From Obesumbacterium proteus (lineage in GTDB: Bacteria; Pseudomonadota; Gammaproteobacteria; Enterobacterales; Enterobacteriaceae): a stretch of DNA of 64,000 nucleotides. Both the position numbers and the translations under genes were made by a program. Each line of letters starts with the position of its first letter. Within the stretch, counting starts at the first letter, position 1. The notes under the pieces were generated by a model, which worked only from the letters and a program-made list of their open reading frames with translations, ran no database searches and was not told the DNA's origin. The DNA lies in NCBI RefSeq assembly GCF_001586165.1, contig NZ_CP014608.1:2728001-2792000 (forward strand). Direction: 5' to 3'. This document shows positions 1-7,839 of this stretch, piece after piece.

Positions 1-1237
1 TCACTGCAAAGACGAATACAATAACGCGATGCAGCTTTGCCGTCGCATCGATGAAATATTTAATATTCAATGTCCTGCGACCGAAGTGGTGTATCTATGC
101 ATGTTCCTGAAAGAGTGTCGCCAACACCGCTGTGAAATTGACGATAGCCCCGAGCTTGGCGTTATTTTTATTGCCCACGGTGCTACGACGGCCACCAGTA
201 TGGCGCAGTATGTTAATCAGGTTTTAGAGCGTGAACTGCTGACCGCGATTGATATGCCGTTCGAGCAGTCAGTGCATGACACCTTGGAAGTGCTTACCAA
301 CCTGATCCGCAGCCGTGGCTACCGGCGCGTGATTCTGATGGTCGATATTGGTTCGCTGGTTCATTTTGGCAGCGCCATCAGCAAATTGTTCCAGTTCGAA
401 GTATTGCTGTTGCCAAACATGACGCTTACTAGCCTGTTGGAGATTGGTCTGGATCTGACCTATGAATCTAGCGATTTTGCCGCGCTGAATGCGCTAATGC
501 AGGAGAAACAAATTCCGTGCCATTGGTGCTCGCCCGAACAAGCCGGTGCGGGGAAAGTGCTGGTGGTGTCCTGCATTACTGGTATGGGAACCGCAGAGAA
601 AATCCATAAGGTACTGTCAGAGAGTTTTGGTGAACTGATGGCGCAGGATACGCGCTTATTAATTCTGGATTACAACGAAGTTCGAAGCCTAGACCGTATT
701 CAGCAGGTTCTCGCTCCCCATGAACGGCTGGTGGGCATTGTGGGGACGTTCCAACCGGGATTGCCGGACATTCCCTTTATCTCGCTGGAAGAGATGTTTT
801 CAGAGCAAGGCCCCGAGCTGCTGCTTAGCTTATTAAACCCCGACCTCAGCACTCAGGAACGTCGCTTAGAAGTTGAACGTAGCTCAATGCGGTTTATCAG
901 CGCGTTAACGCTCGAAAGTATTATTAATCAGATTTCGGTTCTGAACCCTCGGCGCATTTTGCAGGAAATGGAGAGCGTCTTACAGCGGATCTGTCAGGCC
1001 TCAGACCTCAAACCGAGCCGACAAGTGACACTACGCTTCCTTATCCACTGTTGTTGCATGGTGGAGCGTATCGTTATTAGCCGTAAACCGTTACAGATGG
1101 CGCTGGAAACTCAGCAAGATATTGATGCTGCCGCGATGAGTGTCATCAAACAGGCGTTTGCCCCCATTGAGGAGGCCTATGCCATTCGTTTATCTGACGC
1201 AGAATTCATTTATATTTACGAGCTTCTCTACCGCTAG
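1..1237 (+). CDS. dgaR: DgaR-like sigma-54-dependent regulator (LevR family), C-terminal part
   Basis: The frame is open from the left edge, so the gene is cut by the window and only the last ~411 residues are seen. They carry the layout of LevR-type PTS-regulated activators: a PRD-like stretch, an EIIA(Man)-like domain (motif VIFIAHGATTATSM), an EIIB-like segment (VVSCITGMGTAEKI) and a C-terminal PRD with conserved histidine (FLIHCCCMVERI). The AAA+ sigma-54 activation domain and HTH expected at the N-terminus lie outside the window. The protein should activate the sigma-54 promoter that lies directly downstream, with activity set by PTS phosphorylation. Assignment to DgaR rests on the neighbouring dga genes; LevR would be the generic name. 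Confidence 0.85.
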   Translation, partial: HCKDEYNNAMQLCRRIDEIFNIQCPATEVVYLCMFLKECRQHRCEIDDSPELGVIFIAHGATTATSMAQYVNQVLERELLTAIDMPFEQSVHDTLEVLTNLIRSRGYRRVILMVDIGSLVHFGSAISKLFQFEVLLLPNMTLTSLLEIGLDLTYESSDFAALNALMQEKQIPCHWCSPEQAGAGKVLVVSCITGMGTAEKIHKVLSESFGELMAQDTRLLILDYNEVRSLDRIQQVLAPHERLVGIVGTFQPGLPDIPFISLEEMFSEQGPELLLSLLNPDLSTQERRLEVERSSMRFISALTLESIINQISVLNPRRILQEMESVLQRICQASDLKPSRQVTLRFLIHCCCMVERIVISRKPLQMALETQQDIDAAAMSVIKQAFAPIEEAYAIRLSDAEFIYIYELLYR

Positions 1238-1299
1238 CCCGCATTCCACGAGCTTTCTCTGCATACCTCCTCGATAAAAAACGCGCCGTGACACAATGC

Positions 1300-1315
1300 T
1301 GGCACGGGCGTTGCA
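1300..1315 (+). promoter_or_regulatory. sigma-54 (-24/-12) promoter of dgaABCDEF
   Basis: TGGCACGGGCGTTGCA matches the sigma-54 consensus TGGCAC-N5-TTGCW at every fixed position. It lies about 50 bases before the dgaA start, after a gene for a LevR-type sigma-54 activator. Transcription should start about 12 bases downstream. Confidence 0.9.
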
Positions 1316-1368
1316 ATACCCGTCATAGAAACCTTTTATTTCTTTGACTGAATGCCAGGAGGCTCATT

Positions 1369-1800
1369 TTGTCTACCACCGCTTCACATTCCCTACCACA
1401 GATTTTACTGCTCACTCACGGTGGCTGGGGCAGCCAGCTTTGCGCCAGTCTACGAATGGTTACCGGAGATATTCAAGGCGTGGCCGAAATTGCGCTCATG
1501 CCAGTAGATACCTTTAGCGAGTTTTTTCAGCGCGTTGAACAAGCCGTGATCGCCATGCCGAAAGGATCGTTGATCCTGACCGATTTTATCGGTGGAACCA
1601 CGTCAAACGTGGCGGCTCGGCTGAGCGTGGATTATCCAATCGGCGTGATTTGCGGCCTGAATGCGTCGCTGTTGCTACAGGCTTTAGAGCTGCGCGAAAC
1701 CGGTTTGTTGACCGATGTAATCGAAGAGCTGGTCGAGGCTGGGCGCGACAGTTGCCTCGACGTGGTGGCGCATATCAATAGCCTTCAGAACAACGCATAA
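1369..1800 (+). CDS. dgaA: PTS EIIA component, D-glucosaminate (mannose family)
   Basis: A 143-residue cytoplasmic EIIA(Man)-type domain. The phosphoryl-accepting histidine is His17 in LLLTHGGWG, and the family glycine-rich loop LTDFIGGTTSNVAA is present. It takes phosphate from HPr and passes it to DgaB. The start codon is TTG at 1369, chosen because a strong AGGAGG ribosome site sits at 1357-1362 and no ATG gives a full domain. It is the first gene behind the sigma-54 promoter, and the whole PTS-enzyme set follows on the same strand. Substrate is inferred from dgaE and dgaF downstream. Confidence 0.88.
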   Translation: MSTTASHSLPQILLLTHGGWGSQLCASLRMVTGDIQGVAEIALMPVDTFSEFFQRVEQAVIAMPKGSLILTDFIGGTTSNVAARLSVDYPIGVICGLNASLLLQALELRETGLLTDVIEELVEAGRDSCLDVVAHINSLQNNA

Positions 1801-1847
1801 CCCATCAAATCCGAAATATAAAACCGAATAACGAAAAGGAAAATCAC

Positions 1848-2333
1848 ATGGCTAGCATCGTTTTATGTCGTATCGACAGTCGTTTAATTCATGGTCAGGT
1901 TGTTACTAAGTGGGTTGGGCAATCTCAAGCAAACCGTATTGCGGTGGTCAGCGACGAACTGGACGCCGATCCGTTTATGAAAAATATCTATCTGATGGCG
2001 GCACCGCCAAGCATCAAAGTGGATTGCTACAGCAACAGCAGTTTTGCCGCCGCGTGGAAAGAGAATCAGCTGGGCGAAGGTAAAGTACTGGTGCTGTTCC
2101 CATCGCTGACGGCGGTACAAGACGCCGTGCATCAAGGCTTTGATGTACAAAATATTCAGGTGGGTGGGTTAGGCGGAGGCCCGAGCCGCAAAGCCGTTTT
2201 CCAAAACATTACGCTAGACGATAAAGACGTGGGCATTTTGGGCGACCTGAAAGATCACGGCATTAAGGTGTTCTTCCAAACCATTCCAGAAGATAAACCG
2301 CAGTCGCTAGAAGACATTCTAAAAAAATACTAA
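1848..2333 (+). CDS. dgaB: PTS EIIB component, D-glucosaminate (mannose family)
   Basis: A 161-residue EIIB(Man)-type protein of normal family length. The active-site histidine is His15 in RIDSRLIHGQVVTKW, the signature of the mannose-fructose-sorbose EIIB family. It transfers phosphate from DgaA to the sugar entering through DgaC/DgaD. A purine-rich ribosome site (AAAAGGAAAA) precedes the ATG. It lies between dgaA and dgaC in a single-strand operon. The family is certain; the sugar specificity follows from the downstream enzymes. Confidence 0.88.
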   Translation: MASIVLCRIDSRLIHGQVVTKWVGQSQANRIAVVSDELDADPFMKNIYLMAAPPSIKVDCYSNSSFAAAWKENQLGEGKVLVLFPSLTAVQDAVHQGFDVQNIQVGGLGGGPSRKAVFQNITLDDKDVGILGDLKDHGIKVFFQTIPEDKPQSLEDILKKY

Positions 2334-2404
2334 TCGTCTTTGAGTACCAACGTTGAGTGCCAACTTTGACTGTTGACCATTGATTTTGACCAGAGGAAAT
2401 CACT

Positions 2405-3157
2405 ATGGATACCTTGTTTATTGCTATCAGCATGGGGCTGTATTACTGGTTTGCCCGTTTACGTCTTGGGTACACCTTTTCCGGCATGCTGGTTCAGCCG
2501 ATTGTTATTGCTGTGTTCGTTGGGGTGATTTTGGGCGATATGCAAACCTCAATGATTATTGGGGCGGGCATGCAGCTGGTTTATCTCGGCGTGACCTCAA
2601 CGCCGGGTGGTAATGTGCCTTCCGATCCGGCACTTGCTGCGTGTATCGCGATCCCGATTGCCGTTCAGGCCCACATGGAGCCTAACTTAGCTATCGCGCT
2701 GGCGATTCCGTTTGGCGTGATTGGGGTCTTCCTCGACCAGCTACGTCGCACGCTGAATGCTGCATGGGTACACATGGCGGATAAATACGCCGAAGAGGCC
2801 AATACCGGCGGCATTATGCGCTGTGCCTTCTTATATCCGGCGCTTCTGGGATTAGTACTTCGTTTCCCAGTGGTGTTTGGTGCCAACTATTTCGGCCAGA
2901 GCGTGGTCGAGAAGTTCCTCGCCCTGATGCCGCATTGGTTAACGCACTCCTTTGAAATTATGGGCGGCATTCTGCCCGCGCTCGGTTTTGCCATCACCAT
3001 CATGGTGATTGGTAAGAAAAGCCTGCTGCCTTGGTTCATCGGTGGTTTCTTCGCGGTGCTTTATCTCAAAGTCGACATCATGGCGATGGCTATTTTCGGC
3101 ACCTGCGTGGCGTTTTTGGTGAAAGGTTTAGCAAAGAATGAAGGAGCATCATCATGA
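2405..3157 (+). CDS. dgaC: PTS EIIC component, D-glucosaminate (mannose family)
   Basis: A 250-residue inner-membrane permease of the mannose-family EIIC type, with several long hydrophobic segments (for example around residues 3-45, 90-110 and 135-160). The family motif GAGMQLVYLGVTSTPGGNVPSD, residues about 50-71, is the conserved EIIC sugar-path region. The ribosome site is AGAGGAAA before the ATG. Its stop overlaps the dgaD start in an ATGA, so the two membrane subunits are translationally coupled, as expected for an obligate EIIC/EIID pair. Confidence 0.88.
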   Translation: MDTLFIAISMGLYYWFARLRLGYTFSGMLVQPIVIAVFVGVILGDMQTSMIIGAGMQLVYLGVTSTPGGNVPSDPALAACIAIPIAVQAHMEPNLAIALAIPFGVIGVFLDQLRRTLNAAWVHMADKYAEEANTGGIMRCAFLYPALLGLVLRFPVVFGANYFGQSVVEKFLALMPHWLTHSFEIMGGILPALGFAITIMVIGKKSLLPWFIGGFFAVLYLKVDIMAMAIFGTCVAFLVKGLAKNEGASS

Positions 3158-4020
3158 GTGAATCAACCCCAGATATCATGCAGCACGAATTAGTGGAGCG
3201 TGCCCGCCAGAGTTCGGCGCTCACCAAAGGCGATATCACCAAAGCGTGGTTTATTTATTGGCTGGGTGCTGAGGTTTCCAGCTCCTATGAACGTCTACAA
3301 AGCCTGATTTTCTGCGCCTCGATGACACCGATTATCAAAAAGCTCTATCCCGAAAAAGAAGAGAGAGCCGAAGCGTTGAAGCGCCATTTGAACTTCTTTA
3401 ACACCGAACAAACGTTTGGTGCGGTGATCCAAGGCGTTGCCATCGCCATGGAAGAACAGAAAACGCGCGGTGAACCCATTTCTGATGCATCGATCACCGG
3501 GATCAAAACGGGATTGATGGGGCCACTGGCAGGTATCGGTGACTCGGTAATTTGGGCGGCGGTAATGCCTTTGCTCATCGCGATCTTCATTCCATTTGCT
3601 GCCAAAGGAAGCGCATTCGGCGGGATCTTGCCGCTGGTGCTTTACACCGGTATTACGCTGGCGGTCAGCTACGGGCTGGTACACAAAGGCTATACCCTTG
3701 GGCGCGATTCCATCATCACCTTGCTACAAGGCGGGCGAATCAAAGAGCTGATTTACGGTGCCAACGTGCTGGGGTTAATCATGATGGGCGCGCTATCGGC
3801 AAGCTACGTCAAGATAACGTCACCGCTCAAAATCAGCGCGCTTGAAGGGTCTGAAATTGTTGTGCAGCAGATATTAGATTCCATCGCGCCTGGGCTTTTG
3901 CCGTTGGCCGCGGTGTTCTCTATCTACTTCTATCTCACCAAAAAAGGCCCGCGCTATACCACGATTTTGCTTTCGGTGGTGGTGATTAGCGTGGTGTGTT
4001 CGCTGCTTGGTGTGCTGTAA
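3154..4020 (+). CDS. dgaD: PTS EIID component, D-glucosaminate (mannose family)
   Basis: A 288-residue EIID(Man)-family membrane protein. It has an N-terminal cytoplasmic part (FNTEQTFGAVIQGVAIAMEE), the conserved loop GLMGPLAGIGDSVIWA, and hydrophobic spans toward the C-terminus. EIID proteins occur only in mannose-type PTS, where they form the channel with EIIC. It overlaps dgaC by four bases and is followed by dgaE after 11 bases that contain a GGAGAG ribosome site. Confidence 0.88.
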   Translation: MSESTPDIMQHELVERARQSSALTKGDITKAWFIYWLGAEVSSSYERLQSLIFCASMTPIIKKLYPEKEERAEALKRHLNFFNTEQTFGAVIQGVAIAMEEQKTRGEPISDASITGIKTGLMGPLAGIGDSVIWAAVMPLLIAIFIPFAAKGSAFGGILPLVLYTGITLAVSYGLVHKGYTLGRDSIITLLQGGRIKELIYGANVLGLIMMGALSASYVKITSPLKISALEGSEIVVQQILDSIAPGLLPLAAVFSIYFYLTKKGPRYTTILLSVVVISVVCSLLGVL

Positions 4021-4031
4021 GGAGAGTTGCA

Positions 4032-5156
4032 ATGAGTCAAAATATTTACCAACGCCTAGGGCTAAAACGTGTGATTAACGCCTGCGGAAAAATGACTATT
4101 CTGGGCGTTTCAGCGGTATCACCTGAAGTGATGGCCGCCACGGCTGAGGCCGCAGGGGCGTTTGTGGAAATTGATGCGCTGGTCGATCGCACCGGCGAGC
4201 TGGTGTCAGAACACACCGGCGCGCAGGATAGCTATATAACCTCTTGCGCGTCGGCGGGGATTGCCATTGCGGTGGCGGCGGTTATCACGCGCGGTGAACC
4301 AGACCGCGTAGCGATGATGCCGGACAGCTCCGGCATGGCCAACGAAATTCTCATCCTGCGCGGTCATAACATTGATTATGGCGCGCCAATCACCAGCGCC
4401 ATTCGTTTGGGTGGCGGGCGCATTGTTGAAGTGGGGCAGAGTAATTTGGCTGCGCGCTGGCAGCTTGAGAAAGCGGTCAGCGAACGTACCGCCGCACTGC
4501 TGTTTGTGAAATCTCACCACAGCGTACAAAAAGGCATGCTTACGCTTGAGGATTTTGTGGCGGTCGCTAAACAGTTCCAACTGCCACTCATTGTTGACGC
4601 CGCCGCCGAAGAAGATTTGCGCCAATACGTAGCTCGTGGCGCTGATATGGTGATTTACAGCGGAGCCAAAGCGTTCAATGCGCCAACGTCAGGCTTTATC
4701 ACTGGCGGGCGTGAGTGGATCCGTTGCTGCAAAGCTCAGCATCACGGAATTGCGCGAGCGATGAAAATCGGCAAAGAAAACATGGTCGGCTTGGTGAAAG
4801 CGCTGGAGCTTTATGGCGAAGGTATCGCCAATATGATGCCAGAAAAACTGGCATCCACGGTTGATGCGATCTCGGCACTGCGCGGATTTAGCGCGGAGAT
4901 TGAACAAGATGAAGCGGGGCGTGAGATTTGGCGCGTTCAGGTGCGTGTTCACCCTGACATTTTGGGTATAGATGCGCGGCAGGTTGAAGCGATGCTACGA
5001 ACCGGTGACATCGCTATCTACACGCGTCGATACTTCCTGCATCAAGGTGTTTTCAGTATCGATCCCCGCACATTAGATCATCATGATTTAACCACGATCG
5101 TTGAAAGACTGGCACAGATCGCCGGTGAACAGGAAAAGCATTATGCAAAGCATTAA
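4032..5156 (+). CDS. dgaE: D-glucosaminate-6-phosphate ammonia-lyase
   Basis: A 374-residue PLP-dependent enzyme of the SelA-like DgaE family. It removes ammonia from D-glucosaminate-6-phosphate to give 2-keto-3-deoxy-6-phosphogluconate. The probable PLP lysine is Lys213 in YSGAKAFNAP, with an aspartate-rich segment before it (LPLIVDAAAEEDL). An in-frame start at 3996 is possible but lies inside dgaD. ATG 4032 with GGAGAG at 4021-4026 is preferred. The product is the substrate of the next gene, dgaF, which overlaps by 14 bases. This enzyme is the main evidence for the operon's substrate. Confidence 0.88.
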   Translation: MSQNIYQRLGLKRVINACGKMTILGVSAVSPEVMAATAEAAGAFVEIDALVDRTGELVSEHTGAQDSYITSCASAGIAIAVAAVITRGEPDRVAMMPDSSGMANEILILRGHNIDYGAPITSAIRLGGGRIVEVGQSNLAARWQLEKAVSERTAALLFVKSHHSVQKGMLTLEDFVAVAKQFQLPLIVDAAAEEDLRQYVARGADMVIYSGAKAFNAPTSGFITGGREWIRCCKAQHHGIARAMKIGKENMVGLVKALELYGEGIANMMPEKLASTVDAISALRGFSAEIEQDEAGREIWRVQVRVHPDILGIDARQVEAMLRTGDIAIYTRRYFLHQGVFSIDPRTLDHHDLTTIVERLAQIAGEQEKHYAKH

Positions 5157-5886
5157 TTTTTACCAAGGGCGCGTAGCCATCAACGTGTTGGCTAAAAATA
5201 TTGAAAATGCGCGAGCGGTGTATGACGCCGCCGAAGGACATGCGGTCATTGGCGTGTTGTCGGCACAGTTCGACAATGTGGCGCAGGGCATTGAAGAGGT
5301 TAAACGCTGGCAGTTGCAGGTGCCTTCGATTTCAGTGGGATTGGGGGCGGGCGATCCTGCTCAATTTTATAAAGCCGCGATGATTGCCGCCGAGACCGGT
5401 GCCGCGCATGTTAACCAAACCTTCACCGGATGCGGTTTCGCCGCAGGCGCGCTGGCTCAGGCTGGGCAGTCGCATACGCATATCAATGCGCTAGTGAGTC
5501 CGACGGGAAAGATAGGGCAGGTACAAATTTCAACCGGCGAGCGCAGTGCCAAAGGTGACAAAGCCATTGTTTCCTGCGATAGCGCGGTGAATATGATGTT
5601 GGACATGGGCGCGCACGCGGCGAAGTTTTTCCCTATGGGCGGGGAGCGTAGCTTAGCTGAACTAAAAGTCTTGGCGGAAAGCGCGGCACGTAACGGCATG
5701 ACGCTGATAGAACCGACGGGCGGCATTGATTTGGATAACTTTGGGGTTATTTTACAAACCTGTTTGCAGGCTGGTATGCCGCGAGTGATGCCACACGTCT
5801 ATACCTCGATTATCGACCCACAAAGTGGTGAGACACGGCCAGAAGATATCAAACAACTGATGGATATGATCAAAGCCATTGTGTAG
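5143..5886 (+). CDS. dgaF: 2-keto-3-deoxy-6-phosphogluconate aldolase (DgaF type)
   Basis: A 247-residue (beta/alpha)8-type aldolase of the DgaF family, which splits the keto-deoxy sugar acid phosphate made by DgaE into pyruvate and glyceraldehyde-3-phosphate. Family segments seen include GQVQISTGERSAKGDKAIVS, AKFFPMGGERSLAELK and LIEPTGGIDLDNF. ATG 5143 is chosen over a TTG at 5101 because AGGAAAAG precedes it and it gives the usual family length. It overlaps the end of dgaE by 14 bases and is the last gene of the operon; a terminator follows at 5906. Confidence 0.87.
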   Translation: MQSINFYQGRVAINVLAKNIENARAVYDAAEGHAVIGVLSAQFDNVAQGIEEVKRWQLQVPSISVGLGAGDPAQFYKAAMIAAETGAAHVNQTFTGCGFAAGALAQAGQSHTHINALVSPTGKIGQVQISTGERSAKGDKAIVSCDSAVNMMLDMGAHAAKFFPMGGERSLAELKVLAESAARNGMTLIEPTGGIDLDNFGVILQTCLQAGMPRVMPHVYTSIIDPQSGETRPEDIKQLMDMIKAIV

Positions 5887-5905
5887 ATAACGCAGTAATA
5901 CACCG

Positions 5906-5936
5906 AAACGCTGGGATCTTATTTCCAGCGTTTTTG
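5906..5936 (+). terminator. Rho-independent terminator of the dga operon
   Basis: Nine-base perfect stem AAACGCTGG (5906-5914) with CCAGCGTTT (5925-5933), running into TTTTTG. It lies 20 bases after the dgaF stop. Confidence 0.85.
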
Positions 5937-5970
5937 TTCCTATAGATCGTATTCCTATCAACCGTAGAGA

Positions 5971-7149
5971 TTACGCTTCTTTGATTTTCCACATGCAGGC
6001 CACGCCCGCAATCAACAAAACCAGCGACACAAAAAATACGGCGTAATAGTTCCAGAATTCCGCAATAAAACCAGCCACAGAACCTGCAAATATCCAGCCG
6101 GTACGCCCCGCAGTAGTGAATAAAGTGGTGGCTGAACCTGCCTGACCGGGCATTAAATCCTGAAAATACAGCATGCCAATTCCGGCCAAAATACCGATAA
6201 AAACGGCATTGAGGAGTTGCAACGCCAGCAGTGCCCACGGCGCGGTTAAGAACAATAGGCCAGCATAAAAAGCCAAGCCTGCGGCGAGTGCAACCATCAT
6301 CAAAAAGCGTTTACCGAAGCGCTTCGCATAATAGCCCGCGATGAGCATGGTCGGAATTTCTAAGCCTGCGGCGGTGCCCATCATCACGCCAGCTAATTTG
6401 TCCGGCAGATGCAGTTCATGAATGATGTACAACGGCATATTGATGAGATACATGCTGTTGCAGGTCCACATCAACGTACAGGCAGCAAAGAGCAACAGGG
6501 TGTCGCGACGATTGCGGCGCGGCGCATCCAGCACTTCAGTTGTGCGCACCACTGTTTTTGGCATTGAAGGCAGGGTGTACCACACAATCAAACCGCAGAC
6601 TAAAAACGTCGCCATCGCCGCCATATACATAAACGGAAAGCCAAAACCGAGCGCTAGCGCGAACGAAATCGGTGGCCCAATCACCCACGCTAGAGAGACT
6701 TGCGCACGCAAAATTGAGCTGAACATCACCGCTTCTTTACCGGTTTTATCTGCGTATTCACGAGCCAGAGCAAACATCTGCGGGTTGGCGGTGGAGCCAA
6801 AACTGGTGAGCATGACGCCGACGACGAGCAATAAATAGTAGTTACGGTTATAGGCAAACAATAGACAGCCAGCGGCACCAAGGATGCAGCACAATAAAAT
6901 CAGCTTTTTGCGATCGCCAGAGCGGTCTGAACGAGCGGCGAGAAACTGACTAACGATGATCCCAATCACCGCGCTGCCGGTATAAAACAACCCAACCATG
7001 AACGGGCTTTTAACCACTTCGGTGGAGAGAAACAGGCTGAGCGTTGGTGTTTGTAATGCGCCAGCAATACCGGTCAAAAAAGCCACAATCAAGAATGAGG
7101 TGGAGGTTAAATCGGGCAGACGGCGGAGTGCGGTCGAATACATGCGCAT
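5971..7149 (-). CDS. setB: Sugar efflux transporter SetB
   Basis: A 392-residue major-facilitator inner-membrane protein of the SET sugar-efflux family. It matches remembered E. coli SetB closely over long stretches (FLIVAFLTGIAGALQTPTLS, SFGSTANPQMFALARE, MMGTAAGLEIPTMLIAGYYA). Twelve hydrophobic segments are expected and visible. SET proteins export sugars and thio-glycosides such as lactose, glucose and IPTG. It converges on the dga operon. The ribosome site before the ATG at 7149 is weak; a second ATG at 7143 is possible. Confidence 0.88.
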   Translation of the reverse strand: MRMYSTALRRLPDLTSTSFLIVAFLTGIAGALQTPTLSLFLSTEVVKSPFMVGLFYTGSAVIGIIVSQFLAARSDRSGDRKKLILLCCILGAAGCLLFAYNRNYYLLLVVGVMLTSFGSTANPQMFALAREYADKTGKEAVMFSSILRAQVSLAWVIGPPISFALALGFGFPFMYMAAMATFLVCGLIVWYTLPSMPKTVVRTTEVLDAPRRNRRDTLLLFAACTLMWTCNSMYLINMPLYIIHELHLPDKLAGVMMGTAAGLEIPTMLIAGYYAKRFGKRFLMMVALAAGLAFYAGLLFLTAPWALLALQLLNAVFIGILAGIGMLYFQDLMPGQAGSATTLFTTAGRTGWIFAGSVAGFIAEFWNYYAVFFVSLVLLIAGVACMWKIKEA

Positions 7150-7435
7150 AGGTTTATCAGGGATCAGTCAGAGGTGAACGGAGAACTTCAGGGCGGGCAT
7201 GTTACGCTCGAATGTTAAAAATGAAAAGCTGTTTCAGCCTCTCGAATGTAAGAAAGTCATACAAAAGATAGGGAATAGATTATGCACAATAATAAATGGA
7301 TAGCAGGCTGAAAATAGTTTGCGAAGGGCATTCCACTATTTTTCCTTGGTTCTGACTTTTATCCGTAAAACGCAATAATGGCGGGAAGTATAAACACGGA
7401 GAAAGAAGGATGAATTCACTTATTTTGTGGCTACG

Positions 7436-7447
7436 ATGTAGCTACAT
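7436..7447. promoter_or_regulatory. Perfect palindrome, possible antitoxin operator
   Basis: ATGTAGCTACAT is a perfect 12-base palindrome about 40 bases before the RelB/DinJ-like antitoxin start. Ribbon-helix-helix antitoxins bind short palindromes to repress their own operon, so this may be the operator. Function is inferred from place only. Confidence 0.4.
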
Positions 7448-7484
7448 TTATGGTTATAAAACACTCAGTTCATGGAGCGAAGTT

Positions 7485-7746
7485 ATGACCAAAAGTGATG
7501 TAGTAAGAGCCAGAGTTTCCCCTGCGGTTAAAGTGGCCGCCATGGAGAATGCCAGCGCGTTAGGAACCGATCTTTCAACGATCATCCGGTTATTAGTTAA
7601 TCAGATAGCCGTGACCGGGCGAAGTACCTGCGGAATTGCTTAAGCCTAATGCAAAAACGCTGAAGGCGATCCGCGATCTGGAAGCCGGTATCGGTGTGAC
7701 TCGGGCCAGCGATATTGATGAATTAAAGGCAGATCTCGGCTGGTAG
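7485..7746 (+). pseudogene. RelB/DinJ-family antitoxin, frameshifted, no toxin partner
   Basis: ATG 7485 follows GGAG (7474-7477) and opens a RelB/DinJ-like ribbon-helix-helix protein (MTKSDVVRARVSP, then TDLSTIIRLLVNQIAVTG). At about 7618-7621 the bases GGGC throw the frame; dropping one G restores a continuous family-like C-terminus (EVPAELLKPNAKTLKAIRDL ... ADLGW) that stops at 7746. As written, the product ends at 7643. No RelE/YafQ-type toxin follows: a terminator and the convergent torA gene lie next. It is therefore an orphan antitoxin that is either decayed or affected by a one-base sequencing error in the G run. Confidence 0.75.
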
Positions 7747-7784
7747 CGAGTTGAGAAATCATGATGCAAGGATTGCTGTTTAAT

Positions 7785-7808
7785 CGAAAAACGGGGCCGA
7801 AGCCCCGT
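7785..7808 (-). terminator. Terminator of torCA
   Basis: On the minus strand ACGGGGC-TTCG-GCCCCGT runs into TTTTCG: a seven-base GC-rich stem with a TTCG tetraloop, 32 bases past the torA stop. Confidence 0.85.
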
Positions 7809-7839
7809 TGGTGATATGGCTAAAGTACAGCGTTAGAAG

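Noticed and set aside
7747..7839. A RelE/YafQ toxin gene following the antitoxin
   Set aside because: Only 90 bases remain before the convergent torA stop, and they contain a terminator, not a toxin.
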